Positions 25,875-34,415 of a stretch of DNA of 64,000 bases are shown piece by piece. Origin of the DNA: Kushneria indalinina DSM 14324 (lineage in GTDB: Bacteria; Pseudomonadota; Gammaproteobacteria; Pseudomonadales; Halomonadaceae); contig NZ_QRDJ01000008.1 in assembly GCF_003385845.1 (NCBI RefSeq), forward strand, positions 124,001 through 188,000, read 5' to 3'. Below the pieces are notes generated by a model. That model was not told the origin of the DNA. It did not search any database and saw only the letters and a list, made by a program, of their open reading frames with translations. How positions within the stretch are numbered: the first letter of the stretch is position 1; each line of letters begins with the position of its first letter. The position numbers and the translations under genes are program-made.

Positions 25875-27317
25875 ATGTTTGATAACCTGACAGACCGTCT
25901 CTCCCATACGCTCAGATCCGTGACCGGACAGGCACGGCTGACCGAGGAGAACATCAAGGACACCCTGCGCGAGGTTCGTCGCGCGCTTTTAGAGGCCGAC
26001 GTCTCTCTGGCGGTGGTCAAGGACTTTGTCGAGCGTGTTCGTACACGCGCCGTGGGTCAGGAGGTGTCCAAAAGCCTCTCGCCCGGACAGCAGTTCGTCA
26101 AGATCGTCCAGCAGGAGCTGGAAGCCACCATGGGCGAGGGCAATGTGCCCCTCGAGCTCAAGCAGACGCCGTCCGTCATTTTGATGGCCGGTCTGCAGGG
26201 GGCGGGCAAGACCACCTCGGTTGCCAAGCTGGCGCGCTTTTTGCGCGAGCGTGAAAAGAAGAAAGTACTGGTGGTCTCGGCCGACGTTTATCGTCCGGCC
26301 GCGATCGATCAGCTTGAAACGCTGGCTCATGAAGTGGGCGTCGAGTTCTTTCCCTCGACCAGCGAACAGCAGCCGACAGCGATTGCCGAAGCGGCCATGC
26401 GTCACGCCCGTATCCAGTTCTTTGACGTCGTGCTGGTCGATACGGCCGGTCGTCTGCATATCGACGACACCATGATGGGTGAGATCCGCGATCTTCATCG
26501 CGCCATTTCGCCGCAGGAGACGCTGTTCGTCGTTGATGCCATGACGGGTCAGGACGCCGCCAACACGGCCCATGCCTTTCATGAGGCGCTGCCGCTGACC
26601 GGTGTGATTCTGACCAAGGCGGACGGTGACTCTCGTGGCGGCGCCGCGCTGTCGGTGCGTCATATCACCGGAAAGCCGATCAAGTTCATGGGCATGGGGG
26701 AGAAAACCGATGCCCTGGAGCCCTTCTATCCGGACCGTGTGGCGTCACGCATCCTGGGTATGGGGGACGTGCTCAGCCTGATCGAGGAGGCCGAGCGCAA
26801 GGTCGATCGCGACAAGGCCGATCAGCTCTCCAAGAAGATCAAGAAGGGCGAAAGCTTCGATCTCGAGGACTTCCGTGATCAGCTCCAGCAGCTCAAGAAC
26901 ATGGGCGGTATGGGCAGTCTGCTCGAAAAGCTGCCCGGCATGGGGCAGATGGCCGAGATGGCCCAGGGGCAGGCCAGCGAAAAGGAGTTCGGCAAGCTTG
27001 AGTCGATGATCAACTCCATGACGCCGAAGGAGCGCCGCAAGCCCGATCTCATCAACGGCTCGCGCAAGCGTCGTATCTGCGCCGGCTCCGGTACGACCGT
27101 GCCGGATCTGAATCGTCTGCTCAAGCAGCACAAGCAGATGCAGAAGATGATGAAAAAGATGGGCAAAAAGGGCGGCATGCAGAAGATGATGCGCGGCATG
27201 AGCTCCATGATGGGCGGGGGTGGCGGCATGGGCGGCCCCGGCAGCGGTATGGGCGGCCCGGGAGGCATGGGCGGATCCGGTGGTATGGGCGGCTCGGGTG
27301 GTTTCCCGCGTCGTTGA
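25875..27317 (+). CDS. ffh: Signal recognition particle GTPase Ffh
   Basis: A 480-residue protein component of SRP that binds signal sequences at the ribosome and delivers nascent chains to FtsY. The N domain spans 1-~90. The GTPase G domain contains GLQGAGKTT (106-114), DTAGRLHID and TKADGDSRGG. The methionine-rich M domain contains the RNA-binding SRKRRICAGSGT region and MQKMMKKM. The C-terminal ~45 residues are an unusual low-complexity Gly/Met tail (repeats of GGMGG and GPGSGMGG). The ATG at 25875 is preceded by GGAG; an upstream in-frame extension of 17 residues is not protein-like. Confidence 0.98.
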   Translation: MFDNLTDRLSHTLRSVTGQARLTEENIKDTLREVRRALLEADVSLAVVKDFVERVRTRAVGQEVSKSLSPGQQFVKIVQQELEATMGEGNVPLELKQTPSVILMAGLQGAGKTTSVAKLARFLREREKKKVLVVSADVYRPAAIDQLETLAHEVGVEFFPSTSEQQPTAIAEAAMRHARIQFFDVVLVDTAGRLHIDDTMMGEIRDLHRAISPQETLFVVDAMTGQDAANTAHAFHEALPLTGVILTKADGDSRGGAALSVRHITGKPIKFMGMGEKTDALEPFYPDRVASRILGMGDVLSLIEEAERKVDRDKADQLSKKIKKGESFDLEDFRDQLQQLKNMGGMGSLLEKLPGMGQMAEMAQGQASEKEFGKLESMINSMTPKERRKPDLINGSRKRRICAGSGTTVPDLNRLLKQHKQMQKMMKKMGKKGGMQKMMRGMSSMMGGGGGMGGPGSGMGGPGGMGGSGGMGGSGGFPRR

Positions 27318-27337
27318 GTAATGCCCGATTTCGCTTG

Positions 27338-27367
27338 CTTGGGAACTGCATTCATGCAGTTCCCAAG
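27338..27367 (+). terminator. Perfect palindromic hairpin between ffh and rpsP
   Basis: CTTGGGAACTGCAT (27338-27351) and ATGCAGTTCCCAAG (27354-27367) are exact reverse complements separated by TC. It lies just after ffh but no long T-run follows. It also overlaps the likely -35 region of the next operon, so it may be an operator as well as, or instead of, a terminator. Confidence 0.5.
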
Positions 27368-27388
27368 CCTTGAAATTTCCCGTAGAAT
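27360..27388 (+). promoter_or_regulatory. Candidate promoter of the rpsP operon
   Basis: TTCCCA, within the right arm of the palindrome, is followed after 17 bases by TAGAAT. It points to the S16 gene, leaving a leader of roughly 145 bases. Visual call. Confidence 0.45.
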
Positions 27389-27536
27389 ACCGCGTCTTCG
27401 AGAAGCGGCGCGCCTGCGCATGGCGTTTCCCGGGATGAATTTTCCGGCAACGCTGGTGGTCAGGGCGATGCGCGCAACATGTTTATGGCCTCGTCGTGCT
27501 GCTGTGTACGACGCTATTCCAACTGAAGGACTTTAA

Positions 27537-27797
27537 ATGGTTACCATTCGTCTGGCACGTGGTGGCGCCAAGAAGCGTCCCTTTTATCACCTGCATGTGA
27601 CTGATTCGCGCGTCAAGCGTGACGGCCGCTATCTGGAGCAGGTGGGCTTTTTCAACCCGATCGCCCGTGGTCAGCAGGAGCGTCTGCGTATCGATCTCGA
27701 GCGCATCGAGCACTGGCAGGCCCAGGGCGCGCAGCTCTCTGATCGCGTCGCCGAGCTGGTGCGTTTTGCGCGCAAGCAGCAAACCGCTTCCGCCTGA
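27537..27797 (+). CDS. rpsP: 30S ribosomal protein S16
   Basis: An 86-residue S16 protein with the family opening [18 protein letters not shown] and ADSR-like [20 protein letters not shown]. It binds 16S rRNA helices near the platform and is needed for 30S assembly. It is the first gene of the conserved rpsP-rimM-trmD-rplS operon; rimM follows after 17 bases. Confidence 0.98.
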   Translation: MVTIRLARGGAKKRPFYHLHVTDSRVKRDGRYLEQVGFFNPIARGQQERLRIDLERIEHWQAQGAQLSDRVAELVRFARKQQTASA

Positions 27798-27814
27798 TAG
27801 ATTCTGGAATCGGT

Positions 27815-28330
27815 ATGACGCAGTCGCCTGAGCATTACGTCGTCATGGGCAAGCTGACCAGCCCCTATGGCGTGAAAGGGTGGCTTCGCGTGTATTCGTG
27901 GACCAGCCCCATGGAGGGTATCCTCGGCTACGAGACATGGCTGGTTGAGCACAATGGGCAGCGAACGCCCATGACCCTGCTCAACGGTCAGCGTCACGGC
28001 AAGGGCCTGGTGGTTCGCCTTGATGGTGTTGATTCACGAGAGGCCGCCGAGCGCATGGCGGGCGCTACCATCTGGCTCAAGGCCGATGAGCTGCCGGCAC
28101 TCGCCGACGATGAGTACTACTGGTATCAGCTGGAAGGACTCAACGTACAAACGGTCGAGGGTGTCGCACTGGGTCGCGTTCAGTATCTGTTCGAGACCGG
28201 TGCCAACGACGTTCTGGTGGTTAGCGGTGAAGACCGCGAGCGCCTGATTCCATTTCTGCCGGATGACGTCATCATACGGGTTGATCTTGAGGGCGGCATC
28301 ATGACCGTCAACTGGGATCCCGACTTTTGA
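27815..28330 (+). CDS. rimM: Ribosome maturation factor RimM
   Basis: A 171-residue 16S rRNA-processing factor that binds S19 during 30S maturation. The N-terminal RimM barrel has VVMGKLTSPYGVKGWLRVYSWT. The C-terminal PRC-barrel begins near residue 97 with DDEYYWYQLEGLNV and contains DVLVV and RLIPFLPDDVI. Standard length and place in the operon. Confidence 0.97.
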   Translation: MTQSPEHYVVMGKLTSPYGVKGWLRVYSWTSPMEGILGYETWLVEHNGQRTPMTLLNGQRHGKGLVVRLDGVDSREAAERMAGATIWLKADELPALADDEYYWYQLEGLNVQTVEGVALGRVQYLFETGANDVLVVSGEDRERLIPFLPDDVIIRVDLEGGIMTVNWDPDF

Positions 28331-28362
28331 TGGCTGTTTTCCCTTCAGGCGAGTAATGGATC

Positions 28363-29154
28363 GTGTGGATTGGAGTGGTATCGCTGTTTCCGGAAATGTT
28401 TGATGCCGTAACACGTTATGGTGTTACCGGACGCGCCGTTGAGCGCGGTTTGATGCGCATCGACTGCTGGAATCCGCGCGACTACGCCCTCGATCGCCAT
28501 CGCAGCGTGGACGATCGCCCCTACGGGGGTGGCCCCGGCATGCTGATGAAGGTGGATACGCTGCGGCGTGCCATTGCCGAAGCCCGACACCACGGTGAGC
28601 AGCAAAGCGAAAGCGATGACGGTGAACCGGTTCGGGTGATCTACCTTTCTCCCCAGGGGAAAAGGCTGGATCAGGAAGGCGTCAGGCAGCTGGCCTCGTA
28701 CAAACGGCTGGTGCTGGTAGCCGGTCGGTACGAAGGCATCGACGAGCGCGTCATCGATCTTGATATCGATGAAGAGTGCTCCATCGGTGACTATGTGCTC
28801 AGCGGCGGCGAGCTGCCGGCCATGGTACTGTGCGACGCCATGGCGCGGCTGGTGCCGGGCGTACTGGGTCATCAGGCTTCTGCTGAAGAGGACTCCTTCA
28901 GCGATGGCCTGCTGGACTGTCCGCACTACACGCGTCCGGAAGAAGTGGATGGACGACGGGTACCGGAGGTACTGCTGGGTGGTCACCACGGCGAGATTCG
29001 CCGGTGGCGGCTCAAGCAGTCGCTGGGGCGAACCTGGCAGCGTCGGCCGGAGCTTCTGCAGGAGATGACACTCGACCGGGAACAGCGTCAGCTGCTGGAT
29101 GAGTTCATCGAGGAATACGCATCGGACCATGCCGATGCGGCGGTGCGGGATTGA
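28363..29154 (+). CDS. trmD: tRNA (guanine-37-N1)-methyltransferase TrmD
   Basis: A 263-residue SPOUT-class methyltransferase that makes m1G37 in tRNAs with G36-G37, preventing +1 frameshifts. It opens with [13 protein letters not shown], has [13 protein letters not shown], then [13 protein letters not shown] and the trefoil-knot SAM-binding segment [36 protein letters not shown] is typical of the C-terminal half. The start codon is GTG at 28363; a nearby ATG at 28356 is out of frame. Confidence 0.97.
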   Translation: MWIGVVSLFPEMFDAVTRYGVTGRAVERGLMRIDCWNPRDYALDRHRSVDDRPYGGGPGMLMKVDTLRRAIAEARHHGEQQSESDDGEPVRVIYLSPQGKRLDQEGVRQLASYKRLVLVAGRYEGIDERVIDLDIDEECSIGDYVLSGGELPAMVLCDAMARLVPGVLGHQASAEEDSFSDGLLDCPHYTRPEEVDGRRVPEVLLGGHHGEIRRWRLKQSLGRTWQRRPELLQEMTLDREQRQLLDEFIEEYASDHADAAVRD

Positions 29155-29272
29155 GGGGCTGAGGCCTCATGATGCCGCGTCACCCACGAATCGACCCCGC
29201 GCATGTCGCCGGGATCAAGGACGCCGGTGTTGCAGACACTGCTACCGGGTCCAGTCACATTGGAGAAATGTC

Positions 29273-29638
29273 ATGAGCAGCAAAAACCTGATTATCCAGG
29301 CGCTTGAAAACGAGCAGCTGGACAGGGAAATCCCTAATTTCGGCCCCGGCGACACTGTCGTGGTCAACGTCAAGGTTGTGGAAGGCACTCGTGAGCGTGT
29401 CCAGGCCTTTGAAGGCGTTGTCATCGGCAAGCGTAATCGCGGCCTGAACTCCGCATTCACCGTGCGCAAGATTTCTCACGGCGTTGGCGTTGAGCGTACC
29501 TTCCAGACCTACAGCCGTCAGGTCGACAGCATTGAAGTGCGTCGTCGTGGTGACGTTCGTCAGGCCAAGCTTTACTATCTGCGCGAGCGCAGCGGCAAGT
29601 CCGCACGCATCAAGGAAAAGCTCGCCAAGAAGTCCTGA
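29273..29638 (+). CDS. rplS: 50S ribosomal protein L19
   Basis: A 121-residue L19 protein at the 30S-50S interface. The sequence runs from [22 protein letters not shown] through VFEG-like [35 protein letters not shown] (conserved core) to [19 protein letters not shown] good ribosome site (GGAG) precedes the ATG. The 118 bases between trmD and rplS hold no gene and may act as a leader that sets the higher expression of L19. Confidence 0.98.
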   Translation: MSSKNLIIQALENEQLDREIPNFGPGDTVVVNVKVVEGTRERVQAFEGVVIGKRNRGLNSAFTVRKISHGVGVERTFQTYSRQVDSIEVRRRGDVRQAKLYYLRERSGKSARIKEKLAKKS

Positions 29639-29648
29639 GCCTTTCCGG

Positions 29649-29713
29649 TACTGCCCGGTATTATCGGGCAGTTTCCTCAAGACCCCGCGCCATGCATCAT
29701 GGGCGGGGTTTTT
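29649..29713 (+). terminator. Two hairpins ending the rpsP operon
   Basis: The first hairpin pairs ACTGCCCG with CGGGCAGT around a 7-base loop, then TTTCCTC. The second, about 29680-29713, is formed by ACCCCGC and GCGGGGT arms with a central ATGCAT, then TTTTTG. The second has the better T-run and is the likely terminator. Confidence 0.75.
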
Positions 29714-29793
29714 GTCTGTCCGGGGCCGGGGTTGAAGGCTCGTGTAGGGTGCCCCGGATCGTCCGGGGTGTCGTGTTTTCATGAGAGACTGTC

Positions 29794-30681
29794 ATGTCCA
29801 GCAAGCTGATTGATGCCTTTCTTGATGCGCTATGGCTTGAGCGTGGTGCCAGCATGCATACGCTGGATGCCTATCGATGTGATCTGATGCACTGGCATCG
29901 TTACCTGGCGCGCCATGACATGGGCCTTCTGGCTCCGGACAGTCAGACCTATCAAAGCCTCATCGAGGAGCGCCGTCGCGATGGCTATCAGGCGCGCTCC
30001 GATGCCCGGCTGACCTCCAGCCTGCGACGCTTTTATCGCTGGGCGCTGGTCACCGGCCAGATCGACAGCGACCCTCTGGCCGATATCGTGGCGCCCCGGG
30101 CCAATGCAGAGCTGCCCGGGACGCTCGAGGAGGAGGAGGTCGAACGTCTGCTCGGTGCGCCGGATGTTACCACGCCCCTGGGGCTTCGCGACCGGGCCAT
30201 GCTGGAGGTGCTCTACAGCTGCGGACTGCGTGTCTCCGAGCTGGTTGGACTGCGCGTGGATAGCATCAATCTGCGCCAGGGTGTGGTGCGGGTGCTGGGC
30301 AAGGGCGACGCCGAACGGCTGGTACCGATGGGAGAGCCGGCGGTTGAGTGGCTCGAGCGCTATCTGCGCGAAGGCCGCGGCGAGCTGATGGCTGATATCA
30401 CCCGGGCGCCGCTCTTTCCCGGGCGCCGCGACGGCTTCATGATGCGCCAGACCTTCTGGTATCGCATCAAGCACCACGCCACGCGGGCCGGTATCGACGC
30501 GCCGCTATCGCCGCATACCCTGCGCCACGCCTTTGCCACGCATCTGCTCAATCACGGTGCCAATCTGCGCGTGCTGCAGGAACTTCTCGGCCATCGTGAC
30601 CTCTCTACCACACAGATTTACACACGCGTGGCTCAGGCCCGTCTTGAGGCCATTCATGCCAAACATCATCCACGGGGCTGA
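29794..30681 (+). CDS. xerD: Site-specific tyrosine recombinase XerD
   Basis: A 295-residue recombinase that, with XerC, resolves chromosome dimers at dif. The N-terminal SAM-like domain spans 1-~105 (IDAFLDALWLERGASMHTLDAYRCDL). In the catalytic domain are the first Arg in YSCGLRVSELVGL, the Lys in GKGDAERLVP, HTLRHAFATHLL (His-x-x-Arg), LLGHRDLSTTQIYT (His, then the Tyr nucleophile). Length is as expected. It precedes dsbC closely, as in pseudomonads. Confidence 0.96.
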   Translation: MSSKLIDAFLDALWLERGASMHTLDAYRCDLMHWHRYLARHDMGLLAPDSQTYQSLIEERRRDGYQARSDARLTSSLRRFYRWALVTGQIDSDPLADIVAPRANAELPGTLEEEEVERLLGAPDVTTPLGLRDRAMLEVLYSCGLRVSELVGLRVDSINLRQGVVRVLGKGDAERLVPMGEPAVEWLERYLREGRGELMADITRAPLFPGRRDGFMMRQTFWYRIKHHATRAGIDAPLSPHTLRHAFATHLLNHGANLRVLQELLGHRDLSTTQIYTRVAQARLEAIHAKHHPRG

Positions 30682-30688
30682 ATCACCC

Positions 30689-31450
30689 ATGTCCATGTCG
30701 CTTGCTTTTCCTCTTCGTTCCCTGCTGACCGGCGCACTGCTGGCAGGTGCCGTACTGGCCCAGGGCGTCCAGGCCGACGACACCGATGTACCAGAGAACC
30801 TGACCGAGCGCCTGGTCGTCAACGGCCAGTCGATGCCGGTCCGCGCGGTGGAAGAATCGCCCCTGCCGGGCCTCTATGAAGTGCAGCTGGAAAGCGGTCA
30901 GACCCTGTACAGCAACGGGGAAGGCAAATACCTGCTGGTCGGTGATCTCTATCGCAACGATGACGGGCAGATGGTCAATCTGACCGAACAGAAACAGCAG
31001 CAGCATCGTGTTGATCTGCTCAAGCAGGTGCCCGATGAGGACACGGTCGTCTTTCGCCCGGCCGGTGAGGTCAAGGCCGTGATCAACGTCTTTACCGATA
31101 CCACCTGCCCCTACTGCCGCAAGTTTCATGAAGAGGTCCCCGAGCTCAACAAGCACGGCATCGAAGTGCGCTACCTGGCCTTCCCGCGGGCAGGCATGGA
31201 AGGCGAGGGCGCGCGTGAACTCAGCCGAGTCTGGTGCAGCGACAATCGTAGTGAAGCGATGACCCGAGCCAAGCAGGGCAAAAAGCTCAAGGGCACGGCC
31301 AGCTGTGACACGCCCATCGAGTCGCAGTTTGCGCTGGGCAAGCAGATGGCCATTCAGGGCACGCCCGCGCTGATTCTACCCAATGGACGCATGATTCCGG
31401 GTTATGTGCCGGTGGATCGACTGGTCAACATGCTGGGTCTGGAGAATTGA
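30689..31450 (+). CDS. dsbC: Thiol:disulfide interchange protein DsbC
   Basis: A 253-residue periplasmic disulfide isomerase. A signal peptide (FPLRSLLTGALLAGAVLAQGVQA) is followed by the N-terminal dimerisation domain (LTERLVVNGQSMPVRAVEES). A linker and a thioredoxin-fold domain with active site C140-P-Y-C143 follow, where E. coli has CGYC. The cis-Pro loop is in IQGTPALILPNG. Structural cysteines appear in RVWCSDN and GTASCDTP. The start at 30689 (or the ATG two codons on) lies 8 bases after xerD, so co-transcription is likely. Confidence 0.94.
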   Translation: MSMSLAFPLRSLLTGALLAGAVLAQGVQADDTDVPENLTERLVVNGQSMPVRAVEESPLPGLYEVQLESGQTLYSNGEGKYLLVGDLYRNDDGQMVNLTEQKQQQHRVDLLKQVPDEDTVVFRPAGEVKAVINVFTDTTCPYCRKFHEEVPELNKHGIEVRYLAFPRAGMEGEGARELSRVWCSDNRSEAMTRAKQGKKLKGTASCDTPIESQFALGKQMAIQGTPALILPNGRMIPGYVPVDRLVNMLGLEN

Positions 31451-31567
31451 TCAAAGGGCATTCATGGAAGCCACGCAGGGCGTTACACTGCTTCTCCCCC
31501 GGCGTTTGACGGCGCCGGGAAAGGACAGTCATGCAGCGTTGAGATCAGCAGACCAGGGGGCAAGACG

Positions 31568-32884
31568 GTGAAACCGGTAAAGGTAGGCATTTGTGGACTG
31601 GGGACCGTGGGTAGCGGCACGTTCAATGTACTGGTGCGCAATGCGCTGGATATTGAGCGTCGTGCCGGGCGCGCCATCGTAGTAGAGCAGATCGGCGCGC
31701 GGCGTGATATGCCACAGGTGGACCTGACCGGTATCAACGTCACCCGCGACGTCTTCGAGGTGGCGCGCAATCCCGACATTGATGTCATGGTCGAATTGAT
31801 CGGTGGCTACGATGTGGCACGGGAGCTCGTACTGGAGGCCATCCGCCACGGCAAGCATGTGGTCACGGCCAACAAGGCCCTGATTGCCGTGCACGGTAAC
31901 GAGATCTTTCGCGCTGCGGCCGAGCAGGGCGTCATTGTCGCCTTCGAGGCCGCCGTGGCCGGTGGTATCCCGGTGATCAAGTCCCTGCGCGAAGGGCTGG
32001 GCGCCAACCGTATTCAGTGGGTCGCTGGCATCATCAACGGCACCGGCAACTACATCCTGACCCACATGCGCGACGAGGGTAGGGCGTTCGAGGACGTGCT
32101 GGCCGAAGCGCAGGCGCTGGGCTATGCCGAAGCCGATCCGACCTTTGATGTCGAAGGCATCGATGCTGCCCACAAGCTGACCATTCTGGCCTCAATCGCC
32201 TACGGCGTGCCGCTGCAGTTCGAGCGGGCCTATACCGAAGGCATTTCGCGGATCACTTTTGATGACGTGAAACAGGCCGATGCGCTGGGCTACATCATCA
32301 AGCATCTGGGCATTTCCAAGCGCACCGAGGATGGCATTGAGCTGCGTGTGCATCCGGCGCTGGTGCCCAAGGAGCAGCTGCTGGCCAATGTGCACGGCGT
32401 CAAGAATGCCATCGAAGTGATGGGTGACGCCGTGGGTCCGACCCTCTATTACGGCGCCGGTGCCGGTGCCGAACCGACGGCTTCGGCGGTGGTGGCCGAT
32501 CTGCTGGACGTGGCGCGCGACATGGCCACGCACCATGACTATCGCACGCCCTATCTGGCCTTCAGCGGGATCGTGGAAGGCGACGAGAGCCTGCCGATCC
32601 TGCCGATGGAAAACATCGTCACGGCCTATTATCTGCGTTTGCTGGCCGTGGACCGTCCGGGCGTGCTGGCCCGCGTAGCGACCATTCTGGCCGAGCAGGG
32701 CGTGAGCATCGAGGCCCTGATCCAGAAGGAAGCCACCGAAGGCGAGCTGGTGCCGATCATCATCACCACGCATCGCACCCGTGAAGCCAACATGAATGAA
32801 GCGATCCGACAGCTTGAAGCGCTGGCCGACATCGCCGGGCCGGTGACCCGCATTCGTATCGAACACCTCGACGAAAACGTCTGA
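31568..32884 (+). CDS. hom: Homoserine dehydrogenase
   Basis: A 438-residue NAD(P)-dependent enzyme reducing aspartate semialdehyde to homoserine for threonine and methionine synthesis. The nucleotide-binding GICGLGTVGSGTF is at the N-terminus. The catalytic domain carries GIINGTGNYILTHM and EADPTFDVEGIDAAHKL (catalytic Asp/Lys region). A C-terminal ACT domain begins near residue 350 (YYLRLLAVDRPGVLARVATILAEQGVS), so feedback inhibition by threonine is expected. The start is GTG at 31568. thrC follows after 17 bases. I saw no Thr-rich leader peptide upstream. Confidence 0.97.
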   Translation: MKPVKVGICGLGTVGSGTFNVLVRNALDIERRAGRAIVVEQIGARRDMPQVDLTGINVTRDVFEVARNPDIDVMVELIGGYDVARELVLEAIRHGKHVVTANKALIAVHGNEIFRAAAEQGVIVAFEAAVAGGIPVIKSLREGLGANRIQWVAGIINGTGNYILTHMRDEGRAFEDVLAEAQALGYAEADPTFDVEGIDAAHKLTILASIAYGVPLQFERAYTEGISRITFDDVKQADALGYIIKHLGISKRTEDGIELRVHPALVPKEQLLANVHGVKNAIEVMGDAVGPTLYYGAGAGAEPTASAVVADLLDVARDMATHHDYRTPYLAFSGIVEGDESLPILPMENIVTAYYLRLLAVDRPGVLARVATILAEQGVSIEALIQKEATEGELVPIIITTHRTREANMNEAIRQLEALADIAGPVTRIRIEHLDENV

Positions 32885-32901
32885 TCAGGGGCGCACAGAC
32901 C

Positions 32902-34299
32902 ATGCGTTACATCAGCACGCGCGGGAACGCTCCCGCGCTGAATTTTGAAGAAGCGGTACTGACCGGGCTGGCCCCCGACGGCGGGCTTTACGTGCCGGAA
33001 ACGCTGCCGCAGTTCTCTCGTGACGAGATTGCGGCCATGGCCGGCCAGCCCTATACCGAGGTCGCCTTTCGCGTCATGAAGCCCTTTGTCGGCGGCGAGA
33101 TCGACGATGACACCCTGCGCGGCATCATTGATGACAGCTATGCCACCTTCAAGCATGACGCCGTGGTGCCGCTCAAGCAGCTCTCGCACAACCACTGGCT
33201 GATGGAGCTCTTTCATGGGCCGACGCTGGCGTTCAAGGATGTGGCGCTGCAGCTGCTGGGGCGCCTGCTGGATCACTTCCTCAAAAAGCGCGACGAGAAG
33301 GCGGTCATCATGGGCGCCACCTCCGGTGATACCGGCTCGGCCGCCATCGAGGGCTGCCGCCACTGCGACAATCTCGATATCTTTATTTTGCATCCCTATC
33401 AGCGCGTCTCCGGGGTGCAGCGTCGCCAGATGACCACGGTGCTGGCCGACAACGTCCACAATGTCGCTATCGAAGGTAACTTCGATGACGCTCAGGCGAT
33501 CGTCAAGGCCAGCTTTGCCGACCAGAGTTTTCTCAACGGTACCCGGCTGATCGCGGTCAACTCGATCAACTGGGCGCGCATCATGGCGCAGATCGTCTAC
33601 TACTTCGCCTCGGGCGTGGCGCTGGGCGCACCGCATCGCGAAGTGAGCTTCACGGTGCCGTCGGCCAACTTCGGCAACCTCTTTGCCGGCTATACCGCCA
33701 GCCGCATGGGGCTGCCGGTGAAGCAGTTCGTGATCGCCACCAACGCCAACGATATCCTGCACCGAACGCTGGCCGACAACGACTTCTCCAAACGCGAGCT
33801 GGCCGCCACGCTCGCCCCGTCGATGGATATTGTGGTGTCATCCAACTTCGAGCGTCTGCTCTTTGATGCCTACGACCGCGACGGCGACCGGGTCCGTGCG
33901 CTGCTGGAGTGCTTCCAGCAGGAGCCCACCGCACTGGCCGACGCGCCGCTGGCGACGCTGCGCGAGAGGTTCGCCAGCCACCGGGTCGATGATGACACCA
34001 TCATCGAGGTCATCCGGGACGCGTTCTGGCGCACCGGTGAGCTGCTCGACCCGCATACCGCGACTGGTTACCGCAGCGCAGAAGCAGCGCGCAGCGATGC
34101 CACCACGCCGATGATCACGCTGGCCACGGCGCATCCGGCCAAGTTCGAGGACGCCGTGGTCAAGGCAGGTTTTGAAGGTGCGGCGCTGCCGGAGTCCATG
34201 AGCGATCTGATGGAACGTGAAGAACGCTACGATGTGTTGCCGGCCAATGCCGGGGATGTCCAGCGCTTCGTGGCTGAACATCGGGTGGCCAGCAGCTGA
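32902..34299 (+). CDS. thrC: Threonine synthase
   Basis: A 465-residue fold-type II PLP enzyme that turns O-phosphohomoserine into threonine. It has the N-terminal YISTRGNAPALNFEEAVLTGLAPDGGLYVPE. The PLP lysine is K112 in LAFKDVALQLLG. GATSGDTGSAAIEG is the phosphate-binding loop, and PSANFGNLFAGY follows. It is the long (class ~460 residue) form typical of E. coli and pseudomonads. Together with hom it makes a two-gene operon closed by a strong terminator. Confidence 0.97.
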   Translation: MRYISTRGNAPALNFEEAVLTGLAPDGGLYVPETLPQFSRDEIAAMAGQPYTEVAFRVMKPFVGGEIDDDTLRGIIDDSYATFKHDAVVPLKQLSHNHWLMELFHGPTLAFKDVALQLLGRLLDHFLKKRDEKAVIMGATSGDTGSAAIEGCRHCDNLDIFILHPYQRVSGVQRRQMTTVLADNVHNVAIEGNFDDAQAIVKASFADQSFLNGTRLIAVNSINWARIMAQIVYYFASGVALGAPHREVSFTVPSANFGNLFAGYTASRMGLPVKQFVIATNANDILHRTLADNDFSKRELAATLAPSMDIVVSSNFERLLFDAYDRDGDRVRALLECFQQEPTALADAPLATLRERFASHRVDDDTIIEVIRDAFWRTGELLDPHTATGYRSAEAARSDATTPMITLATAHPAKFEDAVVKAGFEGAALPESMSDLMEREERYDVLPANAGDVQRFVAEHRVASS

Positions 34300-34360
34300 G
34301 TGCTTGATTACCGTCAGGTCATGATCCCCCTGACCTGACCCTGTCGATCGACCCATCCAC

Positions 34361-34398
34361 AAGGCTGCGCCGGCATGATCGATGCCGGCGCAGCCTTT
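34361..34398 (+). terminator. Terminator after hom-thrC
   Basis: A 16-bp perfect stem, AAGGCTGCGCCGGCAT with ATGCCGGCGCAGCCTT, has a 5-base loop followed by TTGAG. The T-run is short but the stem is very strong. It ends 18 bases before the recJ-like start. Confidence 0.8.
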
Positions 34399-34415
34399 GA
34401 GTATCCGGAGCCACC

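Noticed and set aside
30533-30688. N-terminal extension of DsbC into xerD
   Set aside because: It overlaps the XerD catalytic end in another frame; the signal peptide starts at 30689.
31451-31567. Threonine-operon attenuator before hom
   Set aside because: There is a GC-rich inverted repeat (CCCGGCG/CGCCGGG) but no T-run and no short ORF rich in Thr/Ile codons.
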